A stretch of 64,000 nt of DNA from JAMXLO01 sp963776505 (GCA_963776505.1 CAVZNH010000081.1:24683-88682); one strand, 5' to 3'. Positions 24,416-32,985 are shown, counted from the first letter of the stretch. The notes: generated by a model from the sequence alone, not told the origin. Numbers and translations are program-made.

Positions 24416-25459
24416 TCAGCCTTCGAACCCAGGGAGCGTCGGACAGGCCGGGCTGCACAGTGCCAGAGCCTTGAACAAGCGGCCCATTCTGTTCGGCTCG
24501 GCGAGACGGCGCGCCGCCTCGATCAAAGCGGATGCGCGGGCGGGTGGCTGGGTCCGTGCCAGGCGGTCAGTGCGCTGAAACAGACCGAGGCGAGCGAGAA
24601 AGAGGCCCTGAGGAACCGGACCATGGATTGCCGCACCGGCGTCGCGCGCGGCAGCCGCGAAGGCAGCGAAATCGACATGGGCGGTCAGATCGGCCGTGCC
24701 CGGCGGTGCAAGCGGATTGGCAGGGCGCCCATCGCTAACCGCCTGCAGGCTGTCGCCAAAGGTGCTCTGTTCCGGCCCATAGTCGAGGAAGAGCGCGGCG
24801 CCCGGGTGGGTGGACAGACGCGAGCCCAAACACCGCGCAATGGCGAGAGCCGCCTCATTCAGCTCAAAGACTGTGTGGCCCGCCGCCCCCTCCCCCCGCC
24901 CCCCTCCCGCAAGGGGAGGGGGAGTCAGTACGTCCTCCCCCTCCCCTTGCGGGAGGGGGGCGGGGGGAGGGGGCTGAGCGGGGCATTCAACGAACCGCCC
25001 ATCCTCCACGAACCTTTCCACCCACATCCCCCCGCGCCGCACAAACTGCCGGATCGGCAGCGCGTCGAGAAATTCGTTGCCAACCAACAGCAACGGCCCA
25101 TCCGGCAGCGTGTCCAGACCCTCGTGCCAGATCGCGTCAGGCAACCGTTCCGCCTGGATCGCCCGCAGCCTGGGTGACGTCTCGATCAGGTGCAGGCGCA
25201 GCGCTGCATGAAACCCCTTGGCCACCTCGCGGATCGCCCGCAAAGCATCGGCCATCAATGTGCCGCGTCCCGGTCCTGCCTCCACCAGCAGCACAGGATC
25301 CGGCCGGCCTATCAGCTCCCACGTGACCACCGCCCAAAGCCCAAGGATCTCACCGAACACCTGGCTGATCTCGGGCGAAGTGGTGAAGTCGCGATACGGA
25401 TCGTGCGTCGCGTAATACGCGGCGTTGGCACGCGCCATGAAATGATCGAGGCGCTCCAT
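24416..25459 (-). CDS. midA: Class I SAM-dependent methyltransferase, MidA/NDUFAF7 family
   Basis: 347 residues. It starts MERLDHFMARANAAYYATHDPYRDFTT-type (the YYATxDPxGxxGDFxT-like family opening), then SPEISQVFGEILGLW, the SAM motif LVEAGPGRGTLMADALR, LIETSPRLRAIQ, and LLVGNEFLDALPI, all typical of the MidA (DUF185) family. The mitochondrial homologue NDUFAF7 methylates a complex I subunit. The ATG overlaps the lgt stop by one base. Residues about 162-192 are Pro/Gly-rich and are encoded by an inserted palindrome (24885-24974) that keeps the frame. Confidence 0.92.
   Translation of the reverse strand: MERLDHFMARANAAYYATHDPYRDFTTSPEISQVFGEILGLWAVVTWELIGRPDPVLLVEAGPGRGTLMADALRAIREVAKGFHAALRLHLIETSPRLRAIQAERLPDAIWHEGLDTLPDGPLLLVGNEFLDALPIRQFVRRGGMWVERFVEDGRFVECPAQPPPPAPLPQGEGEDVLTPPPLAGGGRGEGAAGHTVFELNEAALAIARCLGSRLSTHPGAALFLDYGPEQSTFGDSLQAVSDGRPANPLAPPGTADLTAHVDFAAFAAAARDAGAAIHGPVPQGLFLARLGLFQRTDRLARTQPPARASALIEAARRLAEPNRMGRLFKALALCSPACPTLPGFEG
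24885..24974. repeat. Perfect 40-bp inverted repeat inserted in frame in midA
   Basis: Arms 24885-24924 and 24935-24974 are exact reverse complements, 40 bases each, around a 10-base loop. Each arm itself folds (CCCTCCCGCAAGGGGAGGG). It encodes the Pro/Gly-rich stretch APLPQGEGE ... PPPLAGGGRGEG inside the methyltransferase. The core matches the shorter palindrome at 34711-34739, so it is a dispersed REP-like element, here doubled and tolerated in a coding sequence. Confidence 0.9.
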
Positions 25460-26250
25460 CACCGGCTGCGCAGTATCAGCCACGCCCCCGCGATCAGCAT
25501 CGGAATGCACAGCAACTGGCCCATGGTCACGCCGCCGATCAGGTAACCCAGGAACACGTCGGGCTCGCGGAAGAATTCGCAGGTGATGCGTGCGACGCCA
25601 TAGCCAACCAGGAATGCACCGCTCAGCCAGCCGAACCGCGCGCGCAGGCGCTCCTGGCGGGACAGCGCGAACATCACCAGAAACAGCACCACGCCTTCCA
25701 GCAGCAACTCATAAAGCTGGCTGGGATGGCGAGGGACGGGTCCGCCGTTGGGGAAGATCATCGCCCAGGGCAGCCAGTCCGGCGCCGGCCGCCCCCACAG
25801 CTCGCCGTTGATGAAGTTGGCGATCCGTCCGAAGCACAGCCCAATCGGCACGGCCACCACGACGCGATCGGCGAAGCCGAGCAGCGGGATGGCGTTGCGT
25901 CGACAGAACCAGATGATCGCCACGATGACGCCGAGAGCGCCGCCATGGAAGCTCATGCCGCCCTCCCAGACGGCGAAGATCATGCCGGGATGCGCCAGAT
26001 ACACGCTGGGCTGGTAGAACAACACGTAGCCCAGCCGCCCGCCCAGCACGACGCCGAGAGTGGCCCAGGTGAGGAAGTCGTCGGCCTGAACGGCGGTTGC
26101 GACCGCGGGCGGCTGTTGCACCAGATAGCGCAGCAGCCGCCAACCCAGCACCAGCCCCGCGATGTAGGCCAGCGCGTACCAGCGGATGCCGAACGGCCCG
26201 ATATGGACGATGACCGGGTCGAACTGCGGAAACAGCAGTACCGGGATCAT
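25459..26250 (-). CDS. lgt: Prolipoprotein diacylglyceryl transferase
   Basis: 263-residue inner-membrane enzyme that transfers diacylglycerol to the lipobox Cys of prolipoproteins. It shows the family landmarks GGRLGYVLFYQP, GGMSFHGGALG, GRIANFINGELWGRP (Lgt signature) and HPSQLYELLLEG, plus about seven hydrophobic segments. It overlaps hldD by four bases (ATGA) and midA by one, so translation is coupled. It serves lipoproteins such as those encoded at 1318 and 22688. Confidence 0.97.
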   Translation of the reverse strand: MIPVLLFPQFDPVIVHIGPFGIRWYALAYIAGLVLGWRLLRYLVQQPPAVATAVQADDFLTWATLGVVLGGRLGYVLFYQPSVYLAHPGMIFAVWEGGMSFHGGALGVIVAIIWFCRRNAIPLLGFADRVVVAVPIGLCFGRIANFINGELWGRPAPDWLPWAMIFPNGGPVPRHPSQLYELLLEGVVLFLVMFALSRQERLRARFGWLSGAFLVGYGVARITCEFFREPDVFLGYLIGGVTMGQLLCIPMLIAGAWLILRSR

Positions 26251-27227
26251 ACGTAAGGGTCAGGCTGCGACAGATGGTCCTGAACGTAGCGCCGCACGCC
26301 CTCCTCCAGCAGCGTGAACTGGCCGGCATAGCCTGCGGCGCGCAGCCGGGTCATGGAGGCTTCGGTGAAGGACTGGTACTGGCCGCGCAGCGCATCCGGC
26401 ATGTCGATGTACTCGATCTTGCGCGGCACGCCGGCCGCGTCGCACACCGCGTTGGCCAGGTCGAGATAGGTGCGCGCCAGGCCCGTGCCGACGTTGAACA
26501 GGCCGCAGACCTCGGGCGAATCGTGCAGCCACAGCAGGACATCGACCACGTCGCCGATCCAGATGAAGTCGCGCCGCTGCGCGCCATCGGCCAGGCCCGG
26601 CTCGGTGGAGCGGAACAGGCGCGCCGCCCCGCCACCCGCCACTTCATCGTGTTTGACCTTGACCACCGAGATCATGCGGCCCTTGTGATACTCGTTGGGT
26701 CCATAGACGTTGAAGAACTTGAGCCCGACCCATTGCGGCGGATGCGGCTGGCGTGTCGCAACCGCGCGCGCGACGCGGAGGTCGAAGGCATGCTTGGTCC
26801 AGCCATAGAGATTGAGCGGTCGCAGCTTCTCGAGCGCGGCGACGGATGCATCGTCGTCGAAGCCGGCCGAGCCATCGCCATAGGTGGCCGCCGACGACGC
26901 ATAGACCAGGCGGATGCCATGGTTGGCGCACCAGTGCCAGATTTGGCGCGACAGCTCGACGTTGGTCGCCCACGCGGCATCACCATCCGTCGCCGTCGTA
27001 TCGGAGACAGCGCCCAGGTGGAATATCATTTCGAGCGGGGGGCGGCTCTCGAGGAATGCGTCGATATCGCTCGGTGGCAGCAACCGCGCTGGCGCGTGCT
27101 TGGCCAGGTTGCGCCATTTCCCCGCGCTTCCCAGATGGTCGATGATGACGGTCTCGATGCCGCGGCTCACCAGGGCCGCTTGCAAATTCGAGCCAATGAA
27201 GCCGGCGCCACCGGTGACCAGGATCAT
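26247..27227 (-). CDS. hldD: ADP-L-glycero-D-manno-heptose 6-epimerase
   Basis: 326 residues of the extended SDR family. It has an N-terminal NAD(P)-binding MILVTGGAGFIGSNL, the FHLGAVSDTTATDGD segment specific to HldD/RfaD, YASSAATYGDGSAGF, a catalytic Tyr-Lys in LNLYGWTKHAFD, and FFNVYGPNEYHKGRM. It makes the heptose precursor of lipopolysaccharide inner core, so the organism should be Gram-negative with heptose-containing LPS or another heptose glycan. The ATG at 27227 is chosen because conservation starts there. It heads the minus-strand operon. Confidence 0.95.
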   Translation of the reverse strand: MILVTGGAGFIGSNLQAALVSRGIETVIIDHLGSAGKWRNLAKHAPARLLPPSDIDAFLESRPPLEMIFHLGAVSDTTATDGDAAWATNVELSRQIWHWCANHGIRLVYASSAATYGDGSAGFDDDASVAALEKLRPLNLYGWTKHAFDLRVARAVATRQPHPPQWVGLKFFNVYGPNEYHKGRMISVVKVKHDEVAGGGAARLFRSTEPGLADGAQRRDFIWIGDVVDVLLWLHDSPEVCGLFNVGTGLARTYLDLANAVCDAAGVPRKIEYIDMPDALRGQYQSFTEASMTRLRAAGYAGQFTLLEEGVRRYVQDHLSQPDPYV

Positions 27228-27277
27228 GGCGCGCGTTATACGGGGCGGGGCGAGTCCGCGGAAAGGGGCTGGCAGGA

Positions 27278-27640
27278 ATGAGCGACCGACCGCGTTTTTT
27301 CGACGACCTCGCCGGTGTGGCCGGCGGCGCGATCTCCGCCCTTGCAGGCCTCCGCGAGGAGATCGAGGCGCTGGCGCGCGCGCGCATCGATGAGGCGATC
27401 CGGCGGCTGGACCTGGTGAAGCGCGAGGAGCTCGATGCGATGGCGGAGTTGGCCGCCAATGCGCGGGCCGGCCAGGAGGCGGCGGAGGCGCAACTGCACG
27501 ATGTCGGGCAGCGCCTGGCCGCACTGGAAGTCGCGCGTCACAGCCCTCGAGACGCAGAAAGATATCGAGTGAGGCTTGCGGCGCGGCGTGTCCGCTCGGT
27601 AGGCTGGGATTCGTGGTTAACTTGGTCCCGTAACCCATAG
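27278..27640 (+). CDS. ubiK: Ubiquinone biosynthesis accessory factor UbiK (probably with a frameshifted tail)
   Basis: As read, 120 residues. Residues 1-85 fit the BMFP/UbiK family: RPRFFDDLAGVAGGAISAL, then an amphipathic helix and a coiled coil with LVKREELDAMAELAANAR and LAALE. The last 35 residues are Arg/Trp-rich and unlike the family. The next frame reads SRVTALETQKDIE and stops at 27572, giving a normal UbiK length of about 97 residues if one G near 27526 is extra. UbiK assists aerobic ubiquinone synthesis with UbiJ. It is divergent from hldD with a 50-base gap that must hold both promoters. Confidence 0.78.
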   Translation: MSDRPRFFDDLAGVAGGAISALAGLREEIEALARARIDEAIRRLDLVKREELDAMAELAANARAGQEAAEAQLHDVGQRLAALEVARHSPRDAERYRVRLAARRVRSVGWDSWLTWSRNP

Positions 27641-27691
27641 ATGCGGAGACCTTGAAACCGTCCGGCCTTCCTGCACGATGGGAGACCAAGC

Positions 27692-28192
27692 ATGTCTATG
27701 ACGGCTCTCAGCCACGATGCCGCCGCCAATCCGCTCGACATCATGGAGCAGATCATCAGCGCCAACGATTGGGCGTTCGACCGGCGCAGCAATTCGGAGA
27801 TGGCGGCTGAAGCACCTGGCCGCTGGTGCGATTACGGACTGTGGTTCTCCTGGTCGCACGAGATCAGCGCGATGCACTTCACCTGCGCGTTCGATCTGAA
27901 GGTGCCGGAGAAGCGCCGCAGCGCGTTGTACGAGCTGCTGGCGCTGGCCAACGAGCGGCTGTGGATCGGGCATTTCGGCTTGGAGAGCGAGGACGGCATC
28001 CCGGTGTTCCGTCACGCCGTCCTGCTGCGCGGCGCACCCGGCGCCTCGGCCGAGAGCCTGGAGGACATGGTGGATATCGCCATCACCGAGTGCGAGCGAT
28101 TCTTCCCCGCCTTTCAGTTCGTGCTGTGGGGCGGCAAGTCGCCGCAGGACGCTCTGGCGGCGGCGATGTTGGAGTGCGTCGGCGAGGCATGA
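27692..28192 (+). CDS. YbjN domain-containing protein
   Basis: 166 residues with the YbjN (type III secretion chaperone-like) fold signature: NPLDIMEQIISANDWAFDRR, YGLWFSWSHEISAMHFTCAFD, KRRSALYELLALANERLWIGHF, PVFRHAVLLRG, and FFPAFQFVLWGG. YbjN homologues influence motility, stress and exopolysaccharide phenotypes in enterics, but the molecular role is unclear. It overlaps proC by four bases (ATGA), a linkage common in alphaproteobacteria. Confidence 0.88.
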   Translation: MSMTALSHDAAANPLDIMEQIISANDWAFDRRSNSEMAAEAPGRWCDYGLWFSWSHEISAMHFTCAFDLKVPEKRRSALYELLALANERLWIGHFGLESEDGIPVFRHAVLLRGAPGASAESLEDMVDIAITECERFFPAFQFVLWGGKSPQDALAAAMLECVGEA

Positions 28193-28992
28193 GTATTCCG
28201 CCGGTCCTGCTGGTCGGCTGCGGCCGCATGGGCAGTGCCATGCTGTCCGGGTGGCGTGAGCAGGGACTGGCGCCGTCGGTCGCGGTGGATCCGGCGACGA
28301 GCGCGGCCGAGTGGGCGGGAGCTGACCTGACCGTTGTGCCGGACGTCGCGGCGATACCGCAGGAATTCGCGCCGGCAGCGGTGGTGTTCGCGGTGAAGCC
28401 GCAGAACGCGGCCGAGACCCTGCCGCTGTATCGCCAGTTCGTTGGGAATGCGGTGTTCCTTTCGATCATGGCAGGTCGCACGATCGCCGGCATGCTGGGG
28501 CTGCTCGGCGGTGAGGCGGCAATCGTGCGGGCGATGCCGAACACGCCGGCGGCGGTTCGGCAGGGCGTCACGGTCGCGTGCCCGGGTCTTGGCGTGGATA
28601 CGCCGCAGCGCGTCCTGTGCGAGCGGCTGCTGCAGGCGATCGGCGTGGTGGCATGGGTCGAGGATGAAGGCCTGCTCGACGCGGTCACGGCGGTGTCGGG
28701 TAGCGGGCCGGCGTATGTCTTCCTGCTGGCCGAACTGATGGAGCAGGCGGCGCGCGAGCAGGGCATCCCGCCGGATCTCGCACGGTTGCTTGCGCGACAG
28801 ACCGTATCCGGATCTGGCGCGCTCCTGGCTGCGAGTTCCGAGGACGCCGCGGCCTTGCGTGTAGCGGTCACCAGTCCAGGCGGAACCACGGAGCGCGCTT
28901 TGGCCGTGCTGATGGCGTCGGAGGCTTGGCCGGCGGCGTTGAGCCGGGCCATCGCCGAAGCCACAGTTCGTTCGCGCGAGCTGGCGGGGTAG
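28189..28992 (+). CDS. proC: Pyrroline-5-carboxylate reductase
   Basis: 267 residues. Final step of proline biosynthesis: NAD(P)H reduction of pyrroline 5-carboxylate. It has the N-terminal dinucleotide motif LLVGCGRMGSAMLSGW, FAVKPQNAAETL, RAMPNTPAAVRQGVT, and the C-terminal family signature SGSGPAYVFLLAELMEQAA and AVTSPGGTTERALAVL. The ATG at 28189 overlaps the upstream stop; no separate ribosome site is needed. Confidence 0.96.
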   Translation: MSIPPVLLVGCGRMGSAMLSGWREQGLAPSVAVDPATSAAEWAGADLTVVPDVAAIPQEFAPAAVVFAVKPQNAAETLPLYRQFVGNAVFLSIMAGRTIAGMLGLLGGEAAIVRAMPNTPAAVRQGVTVACPGLGVDTPQRVLCERLLQAIGVVAWVEDEGLLDAVTAVSGSGPAYVFLLAELMEQAAREQGIPPDLARLLARQTVSGSGALLAASSEDAAALRVAVTSPGGTTERALAVLMASEAWPAALSRAIAEATVRSRELAG

Positions 28993-29006
28993 CGCTTCGG
29001 GTCGTT

Positions 29007-29040
29007 CGGTGCCCGCAAGCGTTACCACCTGCGGGCACCG
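29007..29040. terminator. Bidirectional stem-loop between proC and the cyclase gene
   Basis: Perfect 11-base inverted repeat CGGTGCCCGCA / TGCGGGCACCG with a 12-base loop, placed between two convergent genes (stops at 28992 and 29044). No T-run flanks it, so termination strength is uncertain. Confidence 0.6.
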
Positions 29041-29043
29041 TGT

Positions 29044-29739
29044 CTACACAACCAGTCGGATCGCCCTCGCTCTCTCATGGGGTGTCGGCCACAGGACGAA
29101 AGCCTCCACAGGCTGAGCGATATTTTTCAGCGCCAATGGGCCAAGGGCTTCGAACGGCAATCCAAGCCGATCGCCTCCCCGATCGTGCACCGTGCGTGAG
29201 ACGCACACCGCCCCTGGCGGGCACGCCTCTTGCAGCCGCGCGGCGACGATGACGCCGTCACCATGAAAGTCCCCTCCATCCGCGATGACGTCACCCACGT
29301 CGACGCCCATGCGCAAGCGCATTGCATGGTCGTGGGGCCAGCGATCATTGTCGACGGCGAGGTCACGCTGGATGGTCACCGCGCATTGGACCGCTTCGGT
29401 GATGCTGTCGAACGTGATCAGCATCGAATCGCCAGCGGTTTGCACGAGGCGACCATGATGGCGCCGGATAGCGGGCGTGATCAGGCTTCGCCTCATGTCG
29501 CGCAGGCGCGCCACCGTTCCGGCATCGTCCAGGCGGAACAGCCGGCTATAGCCCACCATGTCGGCGTGGACGGCGGCCATCAGCCGACCGACATAGCCAT
29601 CCCGCCTCGCGACGCGATCGGCCAGGAAGTTCGACCAGGTACGCCTGCGCGCCGAACCGTCCATGCCGGAAGACGCGTTTCCAAAGGATAACGCGGGCGC
29701 CGGCTTCGGTTGGTAAGGGATCAAGAACCGCCGTAACAT
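29044..29739 (-). CDS. Stand-alone class III adenylate/guanylate cyclase domain protein
   Basis: 231 residues. The catalytic domain runs from about residue 54 (AVHADMVGYSRLF, first metal-binding Asp), through QTAGDSMLITFDS (second metal Asp in the place of the usual GDG), to MRLRMGVDVGDVIADGGDFHGDGVIVAARLQ and LPFEALGPLALKNIAQPVEAFVL. Related proteins usually carry a large TPR, CHASE2 or ATPase part; here the chain ends shortly after the cyclase domain and there is no membrane segment. The start at 29739 is preceded by GAGG. Whether it makes cAMP or cGMP cannot be read safely. Confidence 0.85.
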   Translation of the reverse strand: MLRRFLIPYQPKPAPALSFGNASSGMDGSARRRTWSNFLADRVARRDGYVGRLMAAVHADMVGYSRLFRLDDAGTVARLRDMRRSLITPAIRRHHGRLVQTAGDSMLITFDSITEAVQCAVTIQRDLAVDNDRWPHDHAMRLRMGVDVGDVIADGGDFHGDGVIVAARLQEACPPGAVCVSRTVHDRGGDRLGLPFEALGPLALKNIAQPVEAFVLWPTPHERARAIRLVV

Positions 29740-29791
29740 TGGAAGCCTCGCCGCAACGAGGTGTCGGGCGGACGGAGATCATGGTGACATG

Positions 29792-29821
29792 AAAAAGCCC
29801 CGTCCGATGATCGGCGGGGCT
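29792..29821 (-). terminator. Rho-independent terminator on the minus strand
   Basis: Read on the minus strand: AGCCCCGCCGATCATCGGAC, then GGGGCT, then TTTTT. The stem is AGCCCCG paired with (C)GGGGCT plus an internal CCGAT/ATCGG pairing. It is placed to end transcripts coming from the ThuA-like gene before the cyclase gene. Confidence 0.75.
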
Positions 29822-30041
29822 ACGAGCGCTGCCGATTATCGCCAGCTACAGCGCGCGCGACCCCGAGCCCTCTTGAACGAGGGCCATGAGAGTAATGCAG
29901 TTCGCGCCGATACGCATCCGGTCCATGCGGCGGCGCATAGCATGACGCTGGTGGTGCCACCAAACGCATTCGGAGTGCACTCGATCACAGAGTCGCGATG
30001 TCCAACTCTCCGGCTGCCGGGCGGCTGCGCTACGATCGTAG
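29822..30041. other. Non-coding gap between the ThuA-like and cyclase genes
   Basis: No convincing gene is present; open frames here lack a ribosome site and recognisable sequence. It holds a small hairpin (CCCTC TTGAAC GAGGG) near 29870 and a perfect 14-base palindrome GCTACGATCGTAGC that touches the 3' end of the ThuA-like gene. Confidence 0.5.
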
Positions 30042-30851
30042 CTACAAAGCCATACCCCAGGCGATGGTGTTGCGAAGCAGTGCGATGAATGCGTCGCTGT
30101 CCCACGCGCCGTGAAAGGTGGCCGGCGTCGTATCGGTGGTGTCAGCGGATCGACCCGCGCGGATCGCGGGGTTATGGCAATGGCCGAGCGCAAAATAGGT
30201 GGCGCCGCCCGCGCCGATCGCGCGCGTATAGCCAAGCACGCGTGTCTTGCCATCGGATTGCAGCGAGGTATCCGAGGGATACAGGGTTCCGATGCTTGGC
30301 GACACGGCGTCCGGACCGTAGTCCGCCGTCAGCAGGATGCGCGTCGACCCCGGATCCTGCAGTTCGATGAAGTACGGCTCGTCCTCGACATCGAACGACG
30401 AGCCGAGCCCGCGGGTGATGGGGTGATCGGTGTCGCGCACGTCGACATGGATCTTGCAGATCGGAGGATGTGTCAGGAAACGACTGCCGAGCAGAGCATG
30501 GTGCTCGGTCTTGACGGTTCGCCGCTGGCGCATGCCCTCCACCCGCTCGGCGCGGCCGCCGCTGGTTCCGTGCAGCCCCAGCCATTGTCCGCCCGCCTCG
30601 AGCCACTGCCGCAAGGCGCGGCACTGCGCGCCGTCGGGGTAGGGGCCGGCCACATAGGTGATCAGCATGCGGCTGACCGGCAGCCACTTCTCGATATCGG
30701 CAAAATCGTTGCCGACCGAGGCCGGAATGTCCTGCTCGGCCAACAGACCCAGCAGTCGCAGGCGGGCATAGTCGTGGTCGTGCCCGGCGGCCGACCCCGG
30801 CGGAAAGCCACCGGCGATGAGATGCGCGCGACTGGACTTGTTCTCGCTCAT
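30042..30851 (-). CDS. ThuA-like domain protein (type 1 glutamine amidotransferase-like fold)
   Basis: 269 residues. The ThuA pattern is recognisable: RMLITYVAGPYPDGAQCRALRQWLEAGGQWLGLHGT (residues about 58-95), HPITRGLGSSFDVEDEPYFIEL, ILLTADYGPDAV, and a C-terminal AGGATYFALGHCHNPA and ALLRNTIAWGM. ThuA of rhizobia is linked to trehalose/sugar catabolism; here no sugar genes are adjacent, so the role is open. No signal peptide. The start is preceded by GAGGTGATCCA. Confidence 0.87.
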   Translation of the reverse strand: MSENKSSRAHLIAGGFPPGSAAGHDHDYARLRLLGLLAEQDIPASVGNDFADIEKWLPVSRMLITYVAGPYPDGAQCRALRQWLEAGGQWLGLHGTSGGRAERVEGMRQRRTVKTEHHALLGSRFLTHPPICKIHVDVRDTDHPITRGLGSSFDVEDEPYFIELQDPGSTRILLTADYGPDAVSPSIGTLYPSDTSLQSDGKTRVLGYTRAIGAGGATYFALGHCHNPAIRAGRSADTTDTTPATFHGAWDSDAFIALLRNTIAWGMAL

Positions 30852-30935
30852 TGGATCACCTCACTCACAGTTCTGGCGCCTGCGGGACGACCCGTCACAG
30901 GGTGGCTGCGTTGTAGGCCTCCCCGCAAGCACGCA

Positions 30936-32147
30936 TCAAATCGCTGTCGCCACACTACCCGCGCTGCGATCGTCCATGAACAGCAGTGGCGTCGCTCGCA
31001 TGTCCGAACCCAATAATGCCTGACCGGCCATCTGATAATTCGGCGGCGACACGGTGAGGTGCTGGCCTGCCGCAAGGATATCGCGCATGCAGCGCTCGAG
31101 CCCTGCGTTCGTGTACGGAGAGGACGCGCCGCCCGCACTGAACATCAACTCGGTCGCTTCCTTGGCTGCGATTGCGGCGTGCGTCGATGCCAGCCACAGC
31201 ATGGCGCGCTGTGCAACGCTGAGCGTCTGACCGGAGCAGACCACCTGCCATGCTTCGTCGAGCGTTTCGTACAGAAAGGCGCGCCCTGAGCGCAGCAGAG
31301 CTTCCGCGCGTCCCAGGCCAGCCTGCATCGTGACATCCTCTCGCAACGACTGGCGTGAACGAGTGGCAATCTTGGTTCCTGCAAGCCCCAGGAGAATGTC
31401 GATTGCATGACGGGCGATGCCGAGTGGGACCGCCGCCAGGATCGCGCCGAACAGCGCTATCGATGGCATCGCATAAAGCGGCCCTGGCTCCACAGGTGGT
31501 TCCCGGAAAGAGAATGAGCGATTGGCCGGAACAAAAATATCCGCGACCGCAATGTCGTGGCTGCCAGTCCCGCGCAGCCCAATGCTGTGCCAGGTGTCGA
31601 CGATTGCGCAGTCCGCAACCGGGAACAACAGGATACGCGTGACAGGCGTGCCATCTGCCGACAGGCGCGGTTCGGCACCATCCAAAATCCGGCAGCTACC
31701 AACTATCCAGGGGGAATGCTGGCAACCGCTTCCCAGCGGCCACCGGCCGGTGACCCGGTAGCCTCCATCGACAACAACAGCCTCCCCGAACGGCCGAAAT
31801 GCCCCGGCCATTCTGACATTCGGATCGCTGCCGTAGATTTCCCGCGCGGAGTCCGACGGAAGGTATCCGCCGAACACACCGGACCCGCCGCCGATCGCCA
31901 CGCACCAGCCAACGGAGCCGTCGGCTCGCGAGACCTCCTCGACAACGCGAACGAGGGTCATCGGATCGGCCTCTTCGCCGCCCAGTGCTCGCGGAACCCA
32001 CAGGCGGAAAAGCCCAGCCTGTGCAACTGCCTCGACCAGCGGCAGCGGAAGGCGCCGGGACCGCTCGATTTCCTCCGCGAACCCTTGGATCTGTGGCGCG
32101 AGTGCCCTGGCCGCGTCGATGGCGGCCGATGGTCCAATCCCAGACAT
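30936..32147 (-). CDS. Acyl-CoA dehydrogenase-fold flavoprotein (HsaA/DszC-like)
   Basis: 403 residues with the acyl-CoA dehydrogenase layout. The N-terminal helical domain has LPLVEAVAQAGLFRLWVPRALGGEEADP and EVSRADGSVGWCVAIGG; the middle beta domain has GYRVTGRWPLGSGCQHSPW and SIGLRGTGSHDIAVADIFVP; the C-terminal helical domain carries SAGGASSPYTNAGLERCMRD. This form resembles the flavin-dependent monooxygenase branch (HsaA, DszC) more than true beta-oxidation enzymes, as no catalytic Glu region is evident. The start at 32147 follows GGGGAGG. It is divergent from a TetR-type gene. Confidence 0.85.
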   Translation of the reverse strand: MSGIGPSAAIDAARALAPQIQGFAEEIERSRRLPLPLVEAVAQAGLFRLWVPRALGGEEADPMTLVRVVEEVSRADGSVGWCVAIGGGSGVFGGYLPSDSAREIYGSDPNVRMAGAFRPFGEAVVVDGGYRVTGRWPLGSGCQHSPWIVGSCRILDGAEPRLSADGTPVTRILLFPVADCAIVDTWHSIGLRGTGSHDIAVADIFVPANRSFSFREPPVEPGPLYAMPSIALFGAILAAVPLGIARHAIDILLGLAGTKIATRSRQSLREDVTMQAGLGRAEALLRSGRAFLYETLDEAWQVVCSGQTLSVAQRAMLWLASTHAAIAAKEATELMFSAGGASSPYTNAGLERCMRDILAAGQHLTVSPPNYQMAGQALLGSDMRATPLLFMDDRSAGSVATAI

Positions 32148-32306
32148 GAAACCTCCCCGCATCATTCCGGAAAAGTTGAACCACCCGCGGTCAGGTGCAA
32201 AGAGGATCGAGCGGAACTTTTCGCGGCCGCAATCACCGCTCGCCCCACCAATGCTCCCAGGCATGCATGGGTGGCCAAGTCCGTCTTCAGCCACCATGAT
32301 ACAGCC

Positions 32307-32936
32307 ATGGACGATGCTGCATTCGATCGCGCCCTGATCGCCGCCGCATTCCAGATTGCCGCGGAAAGCGGCTGGAGCGCGGTCAGCGTTGCTGCGGCGG
32401 CGCGTGCCGCGAGCCTGCCGCTGGCGCGTGCCCGCGAACGCTTCCCCGGCCGGGTCACTATCCTCCTGCGTTTCGGCCGGATTGCTGATCAGGCTGCCCT
32501 GGCCGAGACGCCGTCGGATGGACCGGTCCGCGACAGGCTGTTCGATCTGTTGATGCGGCGCATCGATGCACTGCAGGCGCATCGCGCCGGTGTGCTGGCG
32601 CTGCTCCGCGCTTTGCCTGCCGAACCGCCCATAGCGCTGCTGCTCACGCTGGCGACGCGGCGCAGCATGCGGTGGATGCTGCAGGCGGCCGGCGTACCCA
32701 CGAGCGGCGTTCGCGGCGAGCTGCGCGTAAAGGGCCTGGTGGCCGTCTGGTTGTGGACGATCCGCGCTTGGCGGAGCGACGAAAGCCAGGATCTGTCGAC
32801 GACGATGGCGGCGCTCGATGCGGCGCTGCGTCGTGCCGAAAGTGCGGCCGAATGGCTCGGCTGGCGTCCGCGACCGGCGGAACCTGCGCCCGACACCACC
32901 GCCACCGAGGAACCCACGCCGGACACGCCGGCTTGA
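32307..32936 (+). CDS. TetR-family-like transcriptional regulator
   Basis: 209 residues. The N-terminal 50 residues fit a TetR helix-turn-helix (ALIAAAFQIAAESGWSAVSVAAAARAASLPLARARERFPG), followed by an all-helical ligand/dimer domain (residues 60-190) and an acidic Pro/Thr-rich tail. The fold is also shared with COQ9-type proteins, which cannot be excluded. It is divergent from the acyl-CoA dehydrogenase-like gene (160-base gap) and 49 bases before the epimerase gene, so either neighbour could be its target. Confidence 0.75.
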   Translation: MDDAAFDRALIAAAFQIAAESGWSAVSVAAAARAASLPLARARERFPGRVTILLRFGRIADQAALAETPSDGPVRDRLFDLLMRRIDALQAHRAGVLALLRALPAEPPIALLLTLATRRSMRWMLQAAGVPTSGVRGELRVKGLVAVWLWTIRAWRSDESQDLSTTMAALDAALRRAESAAEWLGWRPRPAEPAPDTTATEEPTPDTPA

Positions 32937-32985
32937 GCGTCGTTGCGCTGCCGCCTATCAAGGACGCGCAGCCGGAGGTTGGGTG

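Noticed and set aside
29836..30105. Small minus-strand gene between the ThuA-like and cyclase genes
   Set aside because: No ribosome site, overlaps the ThuA-like gene end, composition unlike a protein, and a terminator lies just below.
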